DNA of 33,171 nucleotides, taken from Bacteroidales bacterium (lineage in GTDB: Bacteria; Bacteroidota; Bacteroidia; Bacteroidales; VadinHA17). The stretch covers positions 1-33,171 of the forward strand of contig JALONU010000009.1 in the NCBI GenBank assembly GCA_025454775.1. The letters are read 5' to 3'. Position numbers and translations under genes: made by a program. Of this stretch, positions 1-6,656 are shown piece by piece (the stretch's first letter is position 1; each line of letters opens with the position of its first letter). The notes beneath the pieces are model-generated. The model was given only the letters and a program-made list of their open reading frames with translations. It did not search any database and was not told where the DNA came from.

Positions 1-68
1 TAGTCAAGATAAATTCTCATCGAAGTAAAGTTAATAAATCCTTGCCTCCCTTGCTACCGCTGGCGCGG

Positions 69-86
69 TCCCGATAACTATCGGGA
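69..86. repeat. Short palindrome TCCCGATA-AC-TATCGGGA in a repeat-rich intergenic region
   Basis: Perfect 8-2-8 inverted repeat read directly from sequence. Confidence 0.6.
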
Positions 87-90
87 TGCA

Positions 91-232
91 ATCCGTGCCC
101 CCCGTGCAATCCGTGGTTAAACTCTTTCAATCTCAGAGACCTCCCTCTTTCACCACAAAGGCACACGAAGTTCACACGAAGGAACACAAAGGGTTGAATT
201 CATTAAACCACGGATCACACGGATTAACACGG
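91..232. repeat. Degenerate CACGGATT / CACAAAGG-type periodic repeats; arms 91-120 and 203-232 are inverted relative to each other
   Basis: 91-120 atccgtgccccccgtgcaatccgtggttaa is close to the reverse complement of 203-232 ttaaaccacggatcacacggattaacacgg; between them lies accacaaaggcacacgaagttcacacgaaggaacacaaaggg. Confidence 0.6.
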
Positions 233-309
233 AGGCTTACCTGAACCAACTCTTGTATGTATGCATGTTAAAAAAGTTAATTTTATCACAGCATTATTAA
301 TAATATGTA

Positions 310-409
310 CATTTAAGGCCTTAACAGATAGTACATAACATAAAATATCCGTCCTGACTCATTTAAGGCCTTAACAGATAGTACATAACATAAAATATCC
401 GTCCTGACT
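310..409. repeat. Perfect 50-bp tandem duplication (310-359 and 360-409), each copy with the 12-bp palindrome TTAAGGCCTTAA
   Basis: Two identical consecutive copies of catttaaggccttaacagatagtacataacataaaatatccgtcctgact. Confidence 0.95.
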
Positions 410-455
410 GAGCGTAACCTGGATTTCCAAAAACAATAAATAAACCTATAAAACC

Positions 456-1940
456 ATGGCAGAAAAACTAACAAGACTCAATTTCCTGAAAACGGCAGGG
501 CTTGCAGCGTCCGGTGTCGTTATAACCCAGGGCGCAGCCGCAAAGACAGTGGCCCCCGAGATAGTTCCCCCGGAAGCTGTGACCGGTTCTGCAAGAAAAG
601 TTAACCTGGCCATCATCGGTGCCGCCAACCAGGGCGGATCGGATGCACGTTCATTTAACAACTCCAAGCTGGCTAACATTGTTGCAATATGCGATGTGGA
701 CCTCGACTCCCAGGGATGTCAGGAAACCATCAAGCTGGCCCCGAAGGCAAAACAGTTCAGAGATTTCAGGGTGATGTTCGACACGATGGCCGGCGACATA
801 GATGCAGTCCAGGTTGCAACAGCCGACTTCTCACATTTCCCGATCTGCATGGCCGCCCTTCAGCTTGGCAAGCATGTCTTTACTGAAAAGCCTATGACAA
901 GGACTTTCCTTGAAGCCGAGCTCCTCGCCAAGATGGCAGAGAAGAATCCCAAGCTTGTAACACAGGTAGGAAACCAGGGTCATTCCGGAGAACAGTATTT
1001 CCAGTTCAAGGCATGGAAGGATGCAGGAATAATAAAGGATGTCACTGCCGTTACGGCCTTCATGAACGGAACCCGCAGGTGGCACCCGTATGATCCCAAC
1101 ATCAAAAAATTCCCTGATGCTATGCCTTATCCCAAGGGCATGACAGACCAGGACTGGGATACATGGCTGACTACTGCAGCATGGCACGATTTCAATGAAA
1201 AATATCATCCGGGCAACTGGCGCGGCTGGTACGACTTCGGTCTGGGAGCTCTCGGTGACTGGGGAGCTCACATTCTCGATACCATCCATGAATTCCTCGA
1301 TCTTGGCCTTCCCTACGAGATAGAACCTGTTCACATCAAAAACCTCAACGATTATTTCTTCCCTCTCGAAACCACACTTAAATTCAGGTTCCCGAGCCGC
1401 GGCGACATGCCTCCCGTTGATATCACATGGTACGACGGCGTTGCCAACCTGCCTCCTGTTCCTGAAGGCTACGACACTGTAACCGCAACTGTCGATAATA
1501 CCATTCCGCCTCCGGGAGGAGTTCAGCAGCAGGCTCCGCAGCGGCCGCAGGGAGGCCAGCCCAGGAGACCCCAGTCGGGAAAGATCATTTACAGCAAAGA
1601 GTTGACTTTCAAGGGCGGAACCCATGCAGCTCCGTTGTTTATCATCCCCGAGGCAAAAGCAAAGGAAATGGCTCCGAAGCTGCCTGAAGTACCTGAAAGT
1701 CCTTCGAACCACTACGAAAACTTCCTCAAGGGTTGTATGGGTCTTGAAAAGACACGTTCACCATTCCCGACATTCGCGCCGCTGGCACAGATATTCTCGC
1801 TTGGCATCATTGCCATGCGCAGGAACAAGAAGCTGGTCTTCAACCGCGACACAAAGGAAATAGTCAACGATCCCTTTGCCAATTCGCTGCTCACCGACAA
1901 GCCTCCCAGGAAAGGCTGGGAAAGCTACTACAATATTTAA
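456..1940 (+). CDS. Gfo/Idh/MocA family oxidoreductase with N-terminal export-like signal
   Basis: Rossmann-like KVNLAIIGAANQGGSDA, GKHVFTEKPMTRTFLEAELL, LGDWGAHILDTIHEFLDLG; N-terminus RLNFLKTAGLAASGVVI. Confidence 0.9.
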   Translation: MAEKLTRLNFLKTAGLAASGVVITQGAAAKTVAPEIVPPEAVTGSARKVNLAIIGAANQGGSDARSFNNSKLANIVAICDVDLDSQGCQETIKLAPKAKQFRDFRVMFDTMAGDIDAVQVATADFSHFPICMAALQLGKHVFTEKPMTRTFLEAELLAKMAEKNPKLVTQVGNQGHSGEQYFQFKAWKDAGIIKDVTAVTAFMNGTRRWHPYDPNIKKFPDAMPYPKGMTDQDWDTWLTTAAWHDFNEKYHPGNWRGWYDFGLGALGDWGAHILDTIHEFLDLGLPYEIEPVHIKNLNDYFFPLETTLKFRFPSRGDMPPVDITWYDGVANLPPVPEGYDTVTATVDNTIPPPGGVQQQAPQRPQGGQPRRPQSGKIIYSKELTFKGGTHAAPLFIIPEAKAKEMAPKLPEVPESPSNHYENFLKGCMGLEKTRSPFPTFAPLAQIFSLGIIAMRRNKKLVFNRDTKEIVNDPFANSLLTDKPPRKGWESYYNI

Positions 1941-1954
1941 TATCAGTTGAATCA

Positions 1955-1996
1955 AAACAGGATACCGCCGGAAAACAGGGCGGTATCTTGTTTTTT
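1955..1996 (+). terminator. Rho-independent terminator after the oxidoreductase gene
   Basis: Stem 1955-1969 aaacaggataccgcc / 1979-1993 ggcggtatcttgttt (one G-U pair), 9-nt loop, then a T-run. Confidence 0.85.
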
Positions 1997-2042
1997 CATA
2001 ATCAATGATTTCTCTCCCCGGAACATCATATCACTTATAAAA

Positions 2043-2927
2043 ATGGCGAAAAGAAAATGCACCCAGATCATACGAGGCCAGCATACTGTAGATGGTGCCG
2101 GCGTTCGTCTCCGAAGGGTCCTTGGGATAAGGACTATCCGGGATTTTGATCCATTTCTTATGCTCGACGGCTTTGACTCATCGAATCCCGCCGATTATAT
2201 CAAAGGATTCCCCTGGCACCCTCACCGCGGGATCGAAACAGTAACCTACCTTATAAAAGGGAATATAGAACACGGCGACAGCCTGGGCAACAGTGGTGTT
2301 ATCCGTGACCTTCAGTGCCAGTGGATGACAGCCGGATCGGGAATAATCCACCAGGAAATGCCGCAGGCCTCCGACAGGATGCTTGGCTGCCAGCTGTGGG
2401 TCAACCTGCCTGCAAAAGACAAGATGACAATCCCCGCATACCGCGATATACAGCAAAAGGATGTGTCGGTCGTTAAAGAAGAGAATGCGGTCGTCAGGGT
2501 AATCTCCGGAAATTACCGCGACCTGAAGGGCGCCGTGAAGGGAGAATATGTGAAAGTGCAATACCTTGACATAGACCTGAAGCCCGGCCAGGTCTGGACA
2601 TATACGGAAACACCAAACAACGAGACCCTGTTCCTGTACCTTATAGACGGAACGCTTGCCGCTGATGAGGATTTGTCGAAATACGAAGAAAAAGCCTGTG
2701 CCATGCTCATGACAGCATCCACGGAAAACGAGGCCGATTACGATGGGGTAATTGTAAAGGCCGGCCCCGCAGGGGCAAGGTTCCTGCTTGCTGCAGGCAC
2801 CCCGCTGAAGGAACCCGTAGCCTGGGGCGGACCTATCGTAATGAACACCGACGAGGAGCTCGACGAGGCATTCAGGGAGCTTGATAATGGTACTTTCATT
2901 AAACATGAAAAGCCGCTGGAATATTAA
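2043..2927 (+). CDS. Pirin family protein
   Basis: HPHRGIETVTYLIKGNIEHGDSLGN..., GMTAGSGIIHQEMP-like motif (WMTAGSGIIHQEMP). ORF is open from 1947, but that region is the terminator hairpin; ATG at 2043 (MAKRKCTQIIRG) is preferred. Confidence 0.9.
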   Translation: MAKRKCTQIIRGQHTVDGAGVRLRRVLGIRTIRDFDPFLMLDGFDSSNPADYIKGFPWHPHRGIETVTYLIKGNIEHGDSLGNSGVIRDLQCQWMTAGSGIIHQEMPQASDRMLGCQLWVNLPAKDKMTIPAYRDIQQKDVSVVKEENAVVRVISGNYRDLKGAVKGEYVKVQYLDIDLKPGQVWTYTETPNNETLFLYLIDGTLAADEDLSKYEEKACAMLMTASTENEADYDGVIVKAGPAGARFLLAAGTPLKEPVAWGGPIVMNTDEELDEAFRELDNGTFIKHEKPLEY

Positions 2928-2965
2928 AAAAATGTAAATTGTATCCTGAATAAAAAACTTATATA

Positions 2966-3373
2966 ATGGCATTAAAGATTTTACGGGGAACCATTTTGGG
3001 AGGGATAGCATATTTCCTCCTTGGCTGGCTGGTTTACGGGGTCCTTTTAATGGATTTCTTCTCAGCCCGGATCAATCAGTGTGCCAACAAGCCGGATGGA
3101 GAGATGATCTGGTGGGCAATGATCGTCTCCAATCTTGCGCTGGCATTGCTTCTTACCCTTATCCTCAACTGGAAAAAGGCAGCAGGTATCGTCGACGGCC
3201 TGGTGACCGGGGCCATATTCGGCGCCCTGTTCACGATCATGATGGACTTTTCGTTCTGGTCGATGACGACAATGTACGGCAGCATTTCGACCATCCTTGT
3301 CGAAATTGTTGTGTCGGCAGCCTTGTATGGAGTTATCGGAATGGTGATAGTGCTTACCTGGGGCCGGAAGTAA
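2966..3373 (+). CDS. Small integral membrane protein, function unknown
   Basis: 135-aa ORF with several hydrophobic segments. Confidence 0.65.
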   Translation: MALKILRGTILGGIAYFLLGWLVYGVLLMDFFSARINQCANKPDGEMIWWAMIVSNLALALLLTLILNWKKAAGIVDGLVTGAIFGALFTIMMDFSFWSMTTMYGSISTILVEIVVSAALYGVIGMVIVLTWGRK

Positions 3374-3713
3374 GAGCCTCTTCCATAGAGGATACAAAAG
3401 TTATTATCCCTGTCCTGTTGCTTTCGCGGATGAAGTCGCGAAGGCTTTTACTATTTATATCCGAGAAATCTCCTATGATGGAGAGCTTCATCCTGTAATT
3501 GGAGAATTTCTGAAGGATCTCCCCTGCCAGCTTTGTCTTCAGGTCGAAGAAATCAGGGTGCAGCGATCCCGAGTGAATTACGAGTTTGCTGCAGTCGTTC
3601 ATCCCGGCTTCCGCCATAAGGTCGAGGATGTCTCCCGGTTCGCTGATAAGAATATGACCCGGCCTTATCTCAGCAATCTTTTCTGCTGACGATATCGTGT
3701 GATACTTTATCAC
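3354..3713 (-). CDS. DUF4180-like protein
   Basis: Pattern ...GHILISEPGDILDLMAEAG..., LHPDFFDLKTKLAGEILQKFSNYRMKLSIIGDFS typical of DUF4180; converges on the preceding gene with a 20-bp overlap. Confidence 0.75.
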   Translation of the reverse strand: MIKYHTISSAEKIAEIRPGHILISEPGDILDLMAEAGMNDCSKLVIHSGSLHPDFFDLKTKLAGEILQKFSNYRMKLSIIGDFSDINSKSLRDFIRESNRTGIITFVSSMEEALTSGPR

Positions 3714-3779
3714 TTATGTAAATGGTTTTAATAAAAATGAAGCCAAATATAATAAGAAAGAAAACACTAACTTTCCGTC

Positions 3780-4838
3780 ATGTCAAGGCTCTTTACTCCT
3801 CTCAGCATAGGCAAGGTGACCCTGCGCAACAGGATAGCCATGTCGCCCATGTGCCAGTATTCTGCAAAGAATGGCTTTACAAATGACTGGCATATGGTTC
3901 ATTACGGCTCCAGGGCTGCAGGCGGCGCCGGGCTGATAATTATAGAAGCAAGCGCTGTAATGCCTGAAGGACGGATAACTCCGGGAGATATTGGGATCTG
4001 GAGCGACGACCATATCGAAGGTTTTGCGAAGATAGCTTCGTTCATTGCCGGGCAGGGTTCTGTGGCAGGTATTCAGCTTGCTCACGCCGGAAGAAAAGCA
4101 TCATGTGCCATACCTACTGCCGGGGGCAGACAGCTTGACCTTAATAATGGCGGATGGATCACACATGCTCCTTCAGAAATTCCCTTCCAGCCGGGCGACA
4201 GGATACCGCAGCAGCTCGGCAGGGATGGAATTGAAAAAGTAAAAGCCGCATTCAGGAACGCAGCCGTCAGGGCAGCGGAAGCAGGCTTCAGCATAATCGA
4301 GATCCATTCTGCCCATGGATATCTGCTCCAGGAGTTCCTGTCTCCGCTAAGCAACCACAGGGATGATGAGTACGGAGGTTCTTTTGAAAACCGTACCAGA
4401 CTTCTGCTTGAAGTTGTCTCGGCTGTAAGGTCCGTCTGGACTTCAGAGAATCCCCTTTTTGTAAGAATATCCTGCACGGAATGGACCGATGGCGGCTGGA
4501 CTCCGGAAGAAAGCGTCAGACTTGCGAAACTATTGAAAACAGCCGGGGCCGATCTTGTCGACTGTTCTTCAGGAGGAAATATTTACAATGCCGTCGTTCC
4601 CGCAGTTCCCGGCTACCAGGTCGTGTTTGCAGAGTCAGTGAGAAAATCCGGTATTCTCACATCTGCCGTAGGTCTCATTACCTCAGCAACACAGGCTGAA
4701 TCAATATTGCAGGAAGAAAAAGCCGATCTCATCCTCCTGGGCAGGGAGCTTCTCAGGAATCCTTATTTCCCTATCCGGGCAGCGGCGGAGCTGGGAGATG
4801 AAATAAACAGACCTTTTCAGTACCTGCGGGCTAAATAA
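3780..4838 (+). CDS. NADH:flavin oxidoreductase / Old Yellow Enzyme family (YqjM-like)
   Basis: LFTPLSIGKVTLRNRIAMSPMCQYSA, IQLAHAGRKAS, IHSAHGYLLQEFLSPLSNHRDDEYGGS. Confidence 0.93.
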   Translation: MSRLFTPLSIGKVTLRNRIAMSPMCQYSAKNGFTNDWHMVHYGSRAAGGAGLIIIEASAVMPEGRITPGDIGIWSDDHIEGFAKIASFIAGQGSVAGIQLAHAGRKASCAIPTAGGRQLDLNNGGWITHAPSEIPFQPGDRIPQQLGRDGIEKVKAAFRNAAVRAAEAGFSIIEIHSAHGYLLQEFLSPLSNHRDDEYGGSFENRTRLLLEVVSAVRSVWTSENPLFVRISCTEWTDGGWTPEESVRLAKLLKTAGADLVDCSSGGNIYNAVVPAVPGYQVVFAESVRKSGILTSAVGLITSATQAESILQEEKADLILLGRELLRNPYFPIRAAAELGDEINRPFQYLRAK

Positions 4839-4886
4839 AGATTTCGAATATCCCTTATTATTGTATTAAATCCCGATTTATTGGTG

Positions 4887-4894
4887 TAAATTTG
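4887..4894 (+). promoter_or_regulatory. Bacteroidota-like -7 element TAAATTTG upstream of a short ORF at 4921
   Basis: Matches TAnnTTTG; no well-spaced -33 element was confirmed. Confidence 0.35.
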
Positions 4895-4920
4895 ATTTCC
4901 TACATGTCTTCCGGGGAAAA

Positions 4921-5088
4921 ATGAACATCTCAGGGAAATTTTTCGGGTTGTTTTTTTCAATCGTGCTTGTAATTTGTTCCCGGTACTCTCCTGCTCAGCA
5001 ACTTTTTCATAATGATGTCCCTAAGGTGCGCCAGGTTGTACTAAGTTTTTCGCGGGGTATAAAGGAGCCGGGAAGAGGCATGGAATAG
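4921..5088 (+). other. 55-codon ORF with signal-peptide-like N-terminus, antisense to the 3' end of the acyltransferase gene; possible gene remnant or small secreted peptide
   Basis: Manual translation MNISGKFFGLFFSIVLVICSRYSPAQQLFHNDVPKVRQVVLSFSRGIKEPGRGME*. Confidence 0.35.
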
Positions 5089-5888
5089 ACGGTCTCCCGG
5101 AGAAATCTGCCGAGCAATTCCGGGCTGCCGAACTTATCCTGTTCGCTGACACTTATGATGTTGCCTATTGCAATACGGGGAGCTGCCCCCCTCTTGTTGA
5201 AGACTTCCGAGGGAAGCCTCAGCGAACGTATCCTCCAGCTGATCAGGCCCAGCAGGTAGAAAAATGCCGAGTTCACATCGAAAAAACGTATCGGAAGCAC
5301 AGGTACCCTGGCATGTTTTATCAGGTGGATAATTCCGGATTGCCAGTTCCTGTCCCTTATCTTCATATCGCGTAGCCTGAAATCCGATACTGCCCCTGAA
5401 GGAAAGAATCCTACGGGGTGACCTTCCTTCAGGTGTGCAATCGTTTCCCTGACAGCATGAAGGTTTGTTCCCCTGATATCTTCTTTTCTGTTCCCCGTGG
5501 GCACCACCGAGATGAAGTTTTCCTGCATGGTTTTCACCAGGGATATGATCTTGTTTACCATCAGCCTGTAGTCGGCACGCAGCCCGGCCATAAGGTCGAT
5601 GAGAATAATTCCGTCGAGCCCTCCGTAGGGATGATTTGAGACTGTTATGAATGCTCCATCAGGAACCTGCCGGAGGCGTTCGGCATTGCCAACGACATAT
5701 CTCACGCCCAGGTCTTCCAGCAGGCTCCCGGCAAACTTTGGCCCCCTTAAATCTCCTGAATTGCGGTAAACCTGGTTTACCTTGTCGATCGCCAGGAGCT
5801 TCAGAACAAACCTGCCGCGCTTTTTCCCCCGTTCACCCCTGAAGAAGGGCGACATTCTCCCCAGATCCGATTCGTCGAATACCTTCAT
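5007..5888 (-). CDS. Lysophospholipid/1-acylglycerol-phosphate acyltransferase family protein
   Basis: VSNHPYGGLDGIILIDLMAG (NHxxxxD-like), VGFFPSGAVSDF. Confidence 0.85.
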   Translation of the reverse strand: MKVFDESDLGRMSPFFRGERGKKRGRFVLKLLAIDKVNQVYRNSGDLRGPKFAGSLLEDLGVRYVVGNAERLRQVPDGAFITVSNHPYGGLDGIILIDLMAGLRADYRLMVNKIISLVKTMQENFISVVPTGNRKEDIRGTNLHAVRETIAHLKEGHPVGFFPSGAVSDFRLRDMKIRDRNWQSGIIHLIKHARVPVLPIRFFDVNSAFFYLLGLISWRIRSLRLPSEVFNKRGAAPRIAIGNIISVSEQDKFGSPELLGRFLRETVYSMPLPGSFIPREKLSTTWRTLGTSL

Positions 5889-5946
5889 GGCAATGACGAA
5901 ATTAGTAAATACTTCCTTAAAATTTCGCCGGTTGTCTGAATTAATC

Positions 5947-5978
5947 TATTTTTGTCAAACGATTGAACATTTGTTCAA
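5947..5978 (+). promoter_or_regulatory. Promoter -7 element (TATTTTTG, 5947-5954) followed by palindromic ArsR-type operator TTGAACA-TT-TGTTCAA (5963-5978)
   Basis: Perfect 7-2-7 palindrome just downstream of a TAnnTTTG element, upstream of the ArsR gene. Confidence 0.75.
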
Positions 5979-5990
5979 ATGTACAATTAA

Positions 5991-6356
5991 ATGAAAAAAC
6001 AGGGAAAAGAAGTATCGGCATCATCCTTCATTGAAAAGGAAAAGGTGAAATCGATAATGAAGAAGATGAAGAACGACAGGTTCTTCCATTCTCTTTCAGA
6101 AACTTTCCGCGCTATGAGCGACCCTACCAGGACGAAGATCATTTTTGCACTTTGCCAGGAAGAGGAGCTCTGCGTATGTGATATTGCCTCGATAATAGGG
6201 ACAACCAGTTCCACCATTTCCCACCAGCTCAGGATCCTCAGAAATATGAACCTGGTGAAATACAACAAGATAGGGAAGGTTGCCTTCTACTCCCTCGACG
6301 ATATTCACATCAATAACCTGTTTGCAGAGGGATTAAGGCATGTCCAGGAAAAATGA
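5991..6356 (+). CDS. ArsR/SmtB family metal-responsive transcriptional repressor
   Basis: ELCVCDIASIIGTTSSTISHQLRILRNMNLVKYNKIGKVAFYSLDDIHINNLFAEGLRHVQEK: wHTH plus alpha3 CxC and alpha5 DxHx10Hx2E ligand motifs. Confidence 0.93.
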   Translation: MKKQGKEVSASSFIEKEKVKSIMKKMKNDRFFHSLSETFRAMSDPTRTKIIFALCQEEELCVCDIASIIGTTSSTISHQLRILRNMNLVKYNKIGKVAFYSLDDIHINNLFAEGLRHVQEK

Positions 6357-6373
6357 TTTTTTTAAGGAGACAA

Positions 6374-6396
6374 TTGAATATGTGTTCATATATTTA
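6374..6396 (+). promoter_or_regulatory. Second ArsR-type operator TTGAATA-TG-TGTTCAT (6374-6389) overlapping a -7-like TATATTTA (6389-6396), upstream of feoA
   Basis: Same motif as 5963-5978 with two changes; lies 21 bp before the feoA ATG. Confidence 0.65.
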
Positions 6397-6410
6397 AGTC
6401 AAACCGGTTT

Positions 6411-6656
6411 ATGAGCGACAGGAAATCCATAGTATGCCTCACCGATCTAAGGGACGGGGAATCAGGAAACATCGTTTCCATAGCCGGAGGCAAGGGAGCA
6501 TTAAAGAGACTGGCTGATCTGGGCCTTTCAACAGGCACCTGGGTAACCGTGGTCAGCAGGACGCTCTTTAACGGACCGGTACAGATAGAGGTCTGCGGCT
6601 CGCGGCTGGTGATCGGACAAGGCCTTGCCGCCAAGATCATGGTGGAACAAAAATGA
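6411..6656 (+). CDS. feoA: FeoA family ferrous iron transport protein
   Basis: 81-aa SH3-like FeoA pattern (LTDLRDGESGNIVSIAGGKGALKRLADLGLSTGTWVTV); overlaps feoB start by 4 bp. Confidence 0.9.
   Translation: MSDRKSIVCLTDLRDGESGNIVSIAGGKGALKRLADLGLSTGTWVTVVSRTLFNGPVQIEVCGSRLVIGQGLAAKIMVEQK

Noticed and set aside
831-1712. 293-aa minus-strand ORF
   Set aside because: Fully antisense to the well-supported Gfo/Idh/MocA gene; no recognisable domain pattern.
1947-2042. N-terminal extension of the pirin ORF
   Set aside because: Codes through a strong Rho-independent terminator hairpin; the ATG at 2043 starts the recognisable pirin N-terminus.
2178-3011. 277-aa minus-strand ORF
   Set aside because: Antisense shadow of the pirin gene.
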